A stretch of 64,000 bases of DNA, taken from assembly GCA_013396525.1 (NCBI GenBank), contig VWYX01000255.1, positions 372,001-436,000 on the forward strand, in the 5' to 3' direction. A program made the translations under genes and the position numbers. A model generated the notes under the pieces. The model was not told where the DNA came from. It saw only the letters and a list, made by a program, of their open reading frames with translations, and did not search any database. Of the stretch, positions 25,601 to 35,176 are shown piece by piece. This DNA is from Chaetorhynchus papuensis. Taxonomy: Eukaryota > Chordata > Aves > Passeriformes > Rhipiduridae. Every line of letters begins with the position of its first letter. Position 1 is the first letter of the stretch.

Positions 25601-28589
25601 CTCAAAGACGGGCAGGAACTGCGAGTGTGGGCTGGATTAGGGAATCGCAAACTGTTCTGAGAGAGGTTTTCTTTTTCATAATTTTTTTTTTTTTGTCAAC
25701 AATTTCTGAACAGCTCGAACAACAGCTCTGGAAATTAGAGAGCTTATATCACCCTGTACAGTAATTTGTGTTATATTCCCAAATTCAATTTTTATACCAT
25801 AATGTCTCCTAAATAATTTTAAAGCCATGTTGTAAAACTTTACAATTATCAGAAAATTAAAGAGGAGTTTTCTTTAAGCGTTTGCTTTGTATTACACTAA
25901 TTACCTCTAAAATCTAGGCTACATGTTTCTAAGACTGTTATACTACTTCATAGCAGGGGTATGGTTACTATCTGTTGCTCTCTTATCTACTTTGATGCTG
26001 GAATTTCGCAGCAGGTTTTAATGTTTTTCTCCCTCTTTAAGCAGAATCAAACCCCCAGTGTCTGTTTTCCTTTGCCTGCATTTTTTTTTGTTTCCACATT
26101 GTAGCAAACCAGTTTTATCTTTACTTTCCCATGCAATGTGTATGTTCAAAGGCTGTTGTGTTTTTGGCTAGAAACTCCTCGAGACTAAACACAGGTATAT
26201 TTTCCCCGCTTTGACCATCCATCTTCATCTTCTGCTGCTTACTTTTGCTGATAGCACAGTCCTTTTCTCCAACAAAGCCTATATTCATATGCTTCCTACT
26301 TACTCTGCTGATCACCTTGGGTGCTTCACAACTCTTGCTCCTGCTGTCATTTCCTCGCTGACACAGCCAGGAAGAAATCCCTCTGCCAGGTCCCTCCTGG
26401 CTCCGTGGGCTGCGTGCGGCTGGTCGAGGTGGACTCCTTAACTACCAGGAAGATTAAAATCAGCATCTGCTCCTTAAAGCATCTTGTATTCCTGTTGTAG
26501 GTTTTACCCCGGTGAGTATTCCAAGTCAAACAATACTGTGGTTGTGAATTGTTGTCTCGCTTGCAGCCTTATTTCTCATTCTTGGCTTGTGTCCTAGGAC
26601 AGGATCCAGAGCAGTCGCTGACTACAGCGATACAAAAGAAAACACACCACAAAAGAAACATTTGCACAATCTGCTTGCAAGCACACTGCTCCTGTTGTGT
26701 GTTTCTGCTGAGCAGGCCCCCGAAATACAGGTAATTTAAATCCCTCAGGATGAAAAGTAAAAAACAAACAAGCAATCAGAAAGTTGAACTCCTCATAACC
26801 ACTTCCTTTTTGAAGAAAGAGGAAACAGAAAGGAAAAATCTTTTAGATATACACTTTAAGTGGTCTTGAGTCTAAGAACTGTGACTGAGAAACACTTACA
26901 AAACCCTCAGTCCTTGATGTGTATCCAAACTGCAGTGTTAGTAAAATTCTGCTTGACACTCATCTTCTTACCTCCTCTCAAGAAGACACCGGACCTTTGT
27001 GCAAGGGAGATTACTGCTTCCAAGCCAGGCAACATTCTTCAAAATTTGTGCCTGAAATTTCTTTGAGCATTTGGTGGTAAACCCCACCTCTGGTACTCTT
27101 TACTGAACCTCAATAACTACAGCAGTGATCCAGGCAGAAGCCTTTTTACAGGACTACTAATGGATATCCTAAACCTGAGATGATACTCAGGATTTTCTAA
27201 CTGATTTAGTTTCCCACAAATCTGGATTGTTCCCCCATGGAAGCACAAAAAGATTTATCAGCTCCCCAGCCAGTGTGTCCCCTTCTGCCCTACCACTGTA
27301 GAAGGAAAACAAGGAGGGAAAGTCCAACCCTACTGAAGACAAGTGGAGTTTTGTTTAGAAATAGTCTTCGGGAAGTGGTGAAGGGACATAACAACAGTTC
27401 TAGTTAGCAGCAGAAATTGAAGGAGCTAAGAAATTTATTATTAGTGTTGTTGTTATTGCTATTATACTTTGAGTAACAACAAAAATAGGTAGAAATAAGA
27501 CTAAGAAAAATGGTCAGAGGAGACAAACAGAAGTCGAACAGAGAATTATTTTTAGGAAGAATTGAAAGCTGTAAGAAATTGCATCTCAAGATTAAGGCTT
27601 GTGTAGAGAGAGGAAAGAAATTGCAGCAAAATTAAAAGATACATTAAGGAAAAGTATTCTAAGAAAAAAATACAGATACTAAATAAAAAAGGCAGACAGC
27701 AAAAAGAGGGTAGACAGCTTAAAAAAAAATGGGAAAGCATGAAATAATAGGAGGTGAGATACAGATTGGATGGCTGGCTATTCTGGCACTCAGTTTGATG
27801 CCACTTCTTTTCTTTAGTGTAAATGTACCAGCCTTCACTTACTCATACATCTTTGGACACATAGTGGCAGAAGACACCACTGGCAAGTCCAGCATGCCAA
27901 GATTTTCTGAAGGGGGAAGAACTGGTGTCTTAGAGTTTAAGATATTCCCATTTACCTTTCTGCTTAGGTCATATGTGGTGCACGAGAACTTGGGGTTTTT
28001 TTACTGTATTTCTATAGTGTAACTATCTTTGCTACTCCAAATGGGATAGATACAAATCTTAATCTGAATGTAACAGAGAGATTTTGGTGTTTCAAACTTC
28101 TTTCCCCCAGTACAGCCAGTATTAAAATTATGTATATTTTTTGTATATTGGGATTCAGGAATAATGCCATGTTTTCCCTGTGCAGCTGGTTGCTTCTCTG
28201 CCATTGGCTCTTGCCTCATCACTGAGGGTTTAGTGGATGAATGTGAGCCTGTTTGCTCTGTTTCTAGCCCCAATCCTGCACTTGGGGAGGACACTGCATT
28301 GCTCAGACCATTTGCCTGAGGTCAGCAGCAATTCCCTGCTCTGCTGCCAACTGCCCAAGCAAACACAAGCAAATCCCTTTGCCTCTCCAGGACTCAGACC
28401 TGAGGAGCCACATCCAGCTGGCTGCGATGGGAACAAACATGTCAAAGCTTCTCAAACACAAGGGCTAAGGGCAGTCAAGTGCATTTAGCCTCCCCCAGCT
28501 GAAAGCTCTCAGCTCCCAGTGACACTGGAAGGTGTTGAGGCAGTGAGAAGGCAGCAGCAGAGCCTGGTTTTCAGCTCCTGAAATGCCAG
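25601..28589. other. Non-coding spacer with a candidate exon
   Basis: It has a T run at 25681-25694 and strongly A/G-biased plus-strand DNA at about 27400-27740, including short ATT/GTT triplet runs near 27437-27465. No gene is supported apart from the tentative exon at 26598-26730. Confidence 0.55.
26598..26730 (+). other. Candidate exon, 133 nt (tentative)
   Basis: A long pyrimidine-rich run ending GTGTCCTAG precedes 26598, and a CAG/GTAATT donor follows 26730. Two of the three frames are open right through. One reads TGSRAVADYSDTK and ends SAEQAPEIQ; the other reads QDPEQSLTTAIQKK and has a Cys-rich middle. Neither matches a family I know. Two open frames of 44 codons occur easily by chance, and no partner exon is visible in the window. 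Confidence 0.12.
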
Positions 28590-29175
28590 GGGCCAGGACT
28601 TGGGGCGAGAGGAGCCCACTTGGAAGCACAGCTGTGCAAACCGCTTCGCTGACCTTTGTAATGTTCCTCGCTGTGCACTCGCTTTTTCCCAGCTCAGCCT
28701 CCTCTCTTTTGTTCCAGCAACGCTGCTACTCAGCGCCGAGCTGGGCCTGGTGCTTTGTTAGGTCTCTCCTTGGTGCTGGCACTAGAGACACTTCGCTTCC
28801 CTCTTATCTGGCCTCCTTGCTTCACCTTTTCTCTATCGCATGCGTTATTGTATCACAGACACACTACCTTGGGATCAAAGCAGTCCCTCTCCACGCATAT
28901 GTAAATTCTAAATTACCTCATCGTTAATCTAGGAAGCAGGCAGCTTTCCATATTAGCCAGCAATCTGTTCCTCCACAGCTCTGTGGTTCAGAGAGGAGCC
29001 CGAGGCCCTTGGCGAGGCAGCGCTACCTGCGCCCGAGCAGGAGCCCTGCGCTGCGCCACGCGCCCAGCTCCTGGAGGCTGTCACAGCCCCAGTGCTCCAG
29101 GATGCCAGTCCTCAGCCACATCCACAGGTGACCAACGCAGGGTACTGCCATTTAGAGAGGTGTGGCGGTGAAACT
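28590..29175. promoter_or_regulatory. GC-richer, moderately CpG-rich patch
   Basis: GC content and CpG number rise above the flanks. The densest part is 29000-29070 (GCGCTACCTGCGCCCGAGCA, then CTGCGCTGCGCCACGCGCCC). It could be a small CpG island, a weak promoter, or a GC-rich isochore blip. No TATA box or defined start site was seen. The open frames at 28583-28927 and 28983-29171 probably reflect stop-codon scarcity. Confidence 0.3.
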
Positions 29176-30473
29176 TTGTGAAATCACCCACTCTGGTCAC
29201 TGCAGTTTTACCTGGTTACCCTGGTTATCTGCTTTCAGAGTCCTTCTGCCGCTGGCAGTTTCAGTGTGGCCAAACCAGGTGCTCTGCCGTGGTATGGCCA
29301 TTAAGTTCATCCCATTTGTGTGCTCCTGGTACAGCTGACTGTCAATTAAACTGAGTGCTCACATGCATTTTCTTGTGCTGCATGCTTAGATATTAGTGCA
29401 CCTAACGGGAGAACACAAGTAGCATGTGTTCAGTGACAAATTGAAATGCAAGGGAATAAATTAGCATCTTTCTTTTAAAAAAAGCACGCTTTGTTAACAT
29501 GGGTTTTGTTCAAAACTGAACAGAGAAATTCAAGCATTCATGTAAAATGTAAGCAATTGAATTATCTTCAATATTCCTCAATAGTGATTGAGCAGCTGGT
29601 ATTGTTTTCGATGTATTTCACAACTGGTTGCCTTGAAAAACTGCTTACTGGTATATAATGTTTACCATTAACTGAGAAAATGATCTGGTGCCTGAATGGA
29701 GAATTATGGAAAGGGTGTTTATTGTTTTCTTGCTGTCTTCGCTAGGATTTAAAGAGGCACGAAGGCAACGGGCTGGGTGATGCCCTGCTAAGGCGCTGTT
29801 TTCATCTGCAGCCACTAGTGAGTGCTCTTGAATAGTTTTTCAAGGCAGAGAGACCTTGAACCCCACCGAACTGCAGAGTCTGGATCTCTGGCTGAAATTG
29901 TTGGAAACAGGAGAAAGAACGTGATTTATAAGGGGGAAAATGCGGTGCCAGCAGTGTGGAGGTGACTTCCTCAAGCAGGGCACGATGCAGGGCCCCAGCG
30001 GCAGATGGAGTGGCAGGGAGTTGGCTTTATTAAACAGGATTAAAAATAGAACAGCAGTGCTGACAATCTGCATCTCACAGTTGCTTTTATTTCTGTCTTC
30101 TGGTAATCCTGCAGCTTTGTCAGAAGTTCCTATTTCAGCCCAGTTGTACCTGCTGTTACTTGTTTGGTCTTGTGCATGTGTGCTCACCAGCTTGCAGATA
30201 CAGACTCTTAGACAGGTAAAAAACCAGCAAATTCTGGGTATTATCCCAGGCTGAAGTCAGAGCCTTGTACAAACAAACATAGTTATAGCTGTCTGAAAAG
30301 GTCATGACTTATTTAGATTTGCAAGAAACGAGTTGTAAATTATAGACACATGTAACTAAAGTTTTTTGATGGGCAACTTCACCAAGCAGATATTTTTACA
30401 CTGGCTGAGGATTGATACTGTCCTAACAATGAAATGAAGACTTTGTGTTTCCATCTTGGACAGAGGCTGAGAT
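29176..30473. other. Non-coding spacer
   Basis: No gene is supported. A plus-strand frame at 29940-30254 opens MRCQQCGG, has hydrophobic segments and a potential CAG/GTAAAA donor near 30217. A minus frame overlaps it, and I recognise neither. Confidence 0.5.
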
Positions 30474-30501
30474 ATTAATTAATTTAAGAGATTAATTAAT
30501 T
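30474..30501. promoter_or_regulatory. Paired ATTAATTAATT homeodomain-type sites
   Basis: ATTAATTAATT occurs at 30474-30484 and again at 30491-30501, 17 bp apart. TAATTA cores are bound by many paired-class and Antennapedia-class homeodomains. The surrounding 30880-31000 and 31230-31290 stretches also carry several TAAT/ATTA cores. Confidence 0.3.
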
Positions 30502-32879
30502 GAGACAATAGAAACCACTAGCATTATGTGATAATGGGGTTTGTGCACCCAGAAATGGCATTTTAGAAGATGTGAGAAGCATCTCTGTGTGTGCTAAACT
30601 CTTTCTTCTCTTTTGGGATAAAAGTCTGTAAAACTGAGTGGTTCAGCTGCCCAAGTTACTTGAAAATTCTGCTGAAAAGAAACAAGCTCTATTGCTTGTG
30701 ATTCTTAGTTAGTCATCACCAGTTAACTCCAGCACTCATTTTCCTCCACCCCCTCACCCTACACAATTCATACTCATTGTAATTAATTTTATGGCCTTTT
30801 TAGCAAAGGGAGACCTCTACATTTTATGCTACATTGCACAAGCAATTGAAAGTTGCAGATGAAAAAAACCCAAGCACCAAATGTTTAGCAGGTTTTTATT
30901 CTATTTTAAATGAGCAACCTATTTAAATCAATTATCAGCTTAAAATGAGCAGCCTGATCTAATTAGTGTTAGCCCCTGGTGGGTTAATGAATGAAAGGGA
31001 GGTGCTGGGCAGATGTGCTTTCCCCCAGGATATTCTTCTACTGACCACATTGACACAGAATCCTTCTAGGTGGGAGAATTTTATCAAACAAAATTATTGA
31101 AAGCCAGAATTATAAGATGTAGAATTATTAAATCTGTCAGCAGAACAATGTGTTTTGTGGCTCTGGAGTCTTTACTTTAGTTGTGTGTGGGTTTTTTGCC
31201 AGATTTTTTAGGACAGGATTTATTAGTGCGAGATAAGTCATTACAAATCCCAAATAAATTACTTTTAGAATTAGCATATGAATTCATTTTTGCAAGACAC
31301 AAGAATTAAAGCTACTTATGGAAAATGCCAACTAAAATCTTCAGAATCTCGGTCAATAAGCTGAGATCAGCTCATACCCATCATTTCTGTTCCTCTCTCC
31401 TCAGTTCTCCAGTTACTTAAACATAATGTCCTTTGAGCTTTATTATGTAGCCAATTAGTAAGTTTAATATAGTACATGCAAGTATAAAATATGATAAGTA
31501 TCATTAAATGTGGCAAAGGGAGAAAGTGATGCTGTTAACGAATGGTCTTATTTTCTTATCCCTTTGATGCATTTGCTGACTATTCCTCTGTGAGTGCAGA
31601 GATGTTCGCATTTTTGGAGGATGACATTTCTGGAACCAAATGCTGAGTTGTTGGTAAATATTACAATATTACAATTTGCTACTGTGCAGGGCTTCCAGGT
31701 TTCTTACTCTGGGTGTGGCTTTTTAAGGACGTACCTCTGCTTTCCTCTCTTTCCCTGTGTTTCCTACTGCCCCTGTGGGTCCACAAGAATGAGTGGGTCA
31801 CACCAAGGTCTGTGAGGCACCCCCAGGAACCCACCTGCTACACTCTCCAGGGGGAGTTGTATTCTCCTCCATGAAAACCGCCTGGTGGGTTTCCTTTCAC
31901 TTTTACAGATGTAAAGCTGGTTTTCTACATTTCTATCAGTCTGTTACAAATACATTTATATGGACATGAGCAACTATAAAATTGACAAATATTCTAGACC
32001 GATAACAAAAATATTGACATGTTGGCGCTTACGTGTTACTCCTGCATCCTCAGCCTCAGGTAGATGAATAATCGAGGCTTCCTAAATTTCTCTGTTTAAC
32101 TGGGACAAATAGATGTTGATGGATTATAACACTCTTGAACGAACTCTGGAGTGTTTGATAGTAGTGGGTCAGCTTTAAACATAGAAAAACTCACTTGTTG
32201 CTGTTTTGAAACATTTCGTTCTGGAACGGTCCACACTCTGTATGGAGTGAAATGGTCTGATGGTCATGGGCCACTGAGACTTCAGCAGAACCAACTGGTT
32301 TACTAGAGAAGTTTTTACCTTGCTCTGCTCAGTGGTATGCACACATATCTGTCAGAAAAGGTCAAAAGGATTTTTAAAAGATGGGTGTGAAAATGTCGTT
32401 TTAAAATCTCCCAATAAGTGCATCAGGAGCTGTATTAAAAAGCAACTGTGTAAAAGGAACTGCTGACCCACTTGCTCTTCCCAGGTTCTCTTTCTTTTTT
32501 ACTTCCATAGTTACAGGCACTCTCCTCAACTTTCAAATCTTATGGCTTTGTACTTAAAAGGGAAAAATTTTCATTAATACACAAGGGCTTGTAAACAGAC
32601 TGATACACATAATTACACAATATCTGGATGGTTTGGTGTGGAAGGCTTAAAACATTTGCTAAGTGACCTTGACATGCTTTGAACAGGCTAAATAAACTGC
32701 AGAGTGTGTCATTTGAAAAGTATACAAGAAGTATGTTTTGGGGTTTTTTAAATCAAATGCTAGCTTCAAGGTTTTTGAGAAGAGTATCTGCTGCCTTTTG
32801 GGAAGAGAAACCAAGAAAAATAATTTCTGAGGGCTTTTTTTTCCCCTTTTGAAAGAAAAATTAGAACCCAATAGATAAT
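30502..32879. other. AT-rich non-coding spacer
   Basis: No gene is supported. Scattered homeodomain cores are present, for example ATGAGCAGCC and CTAATTAGTG near 30945-30968. No repeats were identified. Confidence 0.55.
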
Positions 32880-33440
32880 CACAGTTTCACCATGAGTTAT
32901 TACAATGATTTATTCAATTAACCTCATGAATATAAGCCCTATCATTAAATAAGCTAAATTTGAGTGCAACAATTACAACTTTTACTAACTGGAAGCAGTG
33001 TAAGTATTAAGTGTTTAAATATACCAATATTGGAGCATGATAATTTTTAAACATAATTACCTCTTTTATTATATTTTGATTAGATTAAAATTAATGCATT
33101 ATTAAGCCATGATATGTTCTACCATCTACACCTCTGTATAGACAAAGATAGGAGTTCCCCCCCGCACACACCCTTTTCTCAGGTCTAAATTAATTAAATT
33201 CCCTTCAATTATAATTTACTAAAAAGCTCCACTTTCGCCACTATTATGCCTTTTGAACCTCAAAATTCAAAAAAAAAAAAAAAAAGGAAAAAAAAAAAAG
33301 ACACCAAACCCTTAAAATGGTCTTTTGCGGGAGAACTGAACTGTCAGCGAATTCAGGCAAAATTAATTATTTCAGCTTGATAAACCTTTTCATCTATTTG
33401 ACTCCTTATACAGAAAAGCCAATTAATAATGTCAAACATG
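32880..33440. promoter_or_regulatory. TAAT/ATTA-dense candidate regulatory stretch
   Basis: At least a dozen ATTA/TAAT cores lie in the first 240 bp, with further TAATTAAATT, AATTATAATT and AATTAATTATT groups at 33188-33370. An A-rich low-complexity tract (33269-33299) interrupts it. It adjoins the CpG-dense stretch to the right. Clustered homeodomain cores next to a CpG-rich core are common in developmental enhancers. The assignment rests on composition only. Confidence 0.3.
33269..33299. repeat. Poly-A tract with GG interruption
   Basis: About 17 A, then GG, then 12 A. No recognisable retroposon body is attached on the left. Confidence 0.9.
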
Positions 33441-33501
33441 CTTTGCCTCCGGGGACCGGCGGGTTGTAATGAGTGTGTTTACCACGAGTGGCTGTAGCGG
33501 G

Positions 33502-33524
33502 AGAGCCGCGCGGAGCCGCGCTCT
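33502..33524. other. GC-rich hairpin-forming sequence
   Basis: AGAG-C-CGCG, loop CGGAGC, then CGCGCTCT: an 8-bp stem with one bulged C inside the CpG-dense core. It is compact and GC-rich, so it could be structural or simply a by-product of composition. Confidence 0.35.
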
Positions 33525-33968
33525 AATCGCGCCACACCTGTCAAGCTGAGTCTCATTATCTGTGTACCAAGGGCAAACCTCATTTTGTCAGGAGTGGTTT
33601 TCGAAGAACTAACAACTGCCTGGGGAAGCACACAGGACTGTCGGCCAGTAGACGAGTCACTTAATTACCAATCAGAGCAGCAGAAGTGAATTCCTAATGT
33701 TCTTTAGTACCGGCCCGGCTAATCGCCGCAATGTGCGTCTCACCTTATCAGGGTGCCCGCACCAACCATTCATTTCCAGCACGGATCTGATTCACCCGTT
33801 CCCTGAGCCCTGATAGGCTGGGGTGGATCCCGGTGCTCGGGACACGGCGATGCATCAGACGCGTGTTACCGCGCCGGTGTAACCGATCTGTTGGCCTCTT
33901 CCCCTTCCCGTTGTCAGCTGATAACGGGGCGGCTCTTGGCAGGGGACGGTCATGTCTGGGGTGAAGCA

Positions 33969-33982
33969 CACGTGCACACGTG
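33969..33982. promoter_or_regulatory. Tandem CACGTG E-boxes
   Basis: Two CACGTG palindromes separated by two bases, within a repeated 8-mer ACACGTGC. CACGTG is the site for MYC/MAX, USF and CLOCK-type bHLH factors, and ACGTG is the HIF core. The 2-bp gap is tighter than the 6-7 bp of classical clock tandem E-boxes. Confidence 0.35.
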
Positions 33983-34076
33983 CCAACAGCTCCGTAAGGC
34001 AAACGCAAGGCTCACCGTGGAGTGGATTATATTTTGAAAGCCATGTATGCGCATTACCTAAGCCCCCAGAACTTCC

Positions 34077-34130
34077 CCGTGGGATAAATAGTATTATCCT
34101 TACTTTGCATATTGGGAATGGAGACAAACT
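34077..34130 (+). mobile_element. Possible MIR SINE relic (weak)
   Basis: TAAATAGTATTATCCTTACT followed by ATTGGGAATGGAGACAAAC loosely follows the MIR segment 'taggtactattattatcccc ... gatgaggaaactgaggcac'. The match is gapped and partial. Confidence 0.22.
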
Positions 34131-34932
34131 TCTGGCCTGTGACCAACAGATTTAGCTCTCTGCAGAGCAGCTGAGGAGTGCTGTGTCCTTGGGGGAACTC
34201 CTGAAGGACTTGGTGCTGCTGTGGTGACTTCACTTTCTCTGGAGCCTGGGAGCATCTCTTCATCATTGCATCTTAGCATGTTTGTAGCTAAAACAAGTGG
34301 GAATTAGGAAATGCAAAAAGCCCATTGTTCTTCTCTCCAGGAGCTGATTGTGTTAGGCTTTCCATGAGCCCACTCTGAGCAGTACCAGTTCAAATGCACA
34401 ACCATGCTGGGGTACAGGCAGGCTCCAGTTCCATACCCAGTTGAGGTGCCTCATGGCTTTCACTGGGTTTCTCAGATAACCAAGGGGCTGATGAAGGCAT
34501 CATTAGAATTTAAGAGATTCCCAGCCCAGATTACCAGACTATACTTCATTTCCTTATTGCCATGTATTTTTAGCAACACTGGTCTCTATACAGAACGTGC
34601 TGCTGTTTTTAGGAAGTTGATTCTTTCTTACTCTATTTGCAGGTGACAAATGATAGGCAAAAAACCACCATGCAGGAAAGTTTTGCTTAGCATATGCTAA
34701 ACTAAGTGGGGTGAGACTGTTCAGAAATTCTGGAGTGCTGATAGATATCAGAAAATCCAAAGTGACTGCCTGCCAAAAGAGATTTTGCATTTCATTTATT
34801 GCAAAATAGCTGCAGAAGTCAAAATATCTGTTTATCACAGATGTAAAAAGAGCAAAAAGCTCCATAAACAATGAAAAATAAAATAAGCAGAACTATTCCC
34901 CACTCCTCAGCAAAGCCATCACCAAGATCACC

Positions 34933-34948
34933 AAAAAAAAAAAAAAAA
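34933..34948. repeat. Poly-A run, 16 bp
   Basis: A simple A homopolymer after ATCACC. No retroposon is recognised upstream. Confidence 0.9.
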
Positions 34949-35116
34949 GGTAGAAGAGATTTATGAGGTGATTCTGTTAGGTGACACATCAGCTTCTTCT
35001 TGCCTGATGGTTGGAAGCATGGAGGGTGTTGGACAACAGGTATCCACCAGGTATTATCTGGACTTTGCGTTTGGCACCACTCCTTGAGTGATGCTGGGTG
35101 ATTTTGGGGGTAAGGG

Positions 35117-35176
35117 GTTTTGTTCTTTTGTTTGCTTGTTTTATTGTTTTGAATTTTTTTGTCTTTATTTTGTATT
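35117..35176. repeat. T-rich (TTTTG)-like low-complexity tract
   Basis: An irregular series of TTTTG and TTTG units runs for about 60 bp. It forces Phe/Leu/Val-rich translations in overlapping frames, which are therefore not evidence of coding. Confidence 0.8.

Larger units (their letters stand above)
33441..34080. promoter_or_regulatory. CpG-dense island-like element
   Basis: About 44 CpGs by hand count in 640 bp, against roughly 0-2 per 180 bp in most of the window. It splits into a short dense core (33449-33533, 12 CpGs, with a GC hairpin) and a longer part (33605-33960). It contains a CACCTG E-box (near 33536), TTATCT/GATA-type sites (near 33558 and 33746), and two adjacent CACGTG boxes at 33969-33982. 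CpG retention implies lack of germline methylation, so this could be a CpG-island promoter of an unannotated transcript or a developmental enhancer. No long open frame, TATA box or donor-defined first exon stands out. Confidence 0.4.

Noticed and set aside
29940..30254. Plus-strand frame starting MRCQQCGG with hydrophobic stretches and a possible donor
   Set aside because: No known family; a 115-codon minus frame overlaps it. The CxxC alone is not evidence of a zinc-binding protein.
33269..33299. Poly-A tract as the tail of a processed pseudogene
   Set aside because: No gene-like sequence lies upstream and no target-site duplication is visible.
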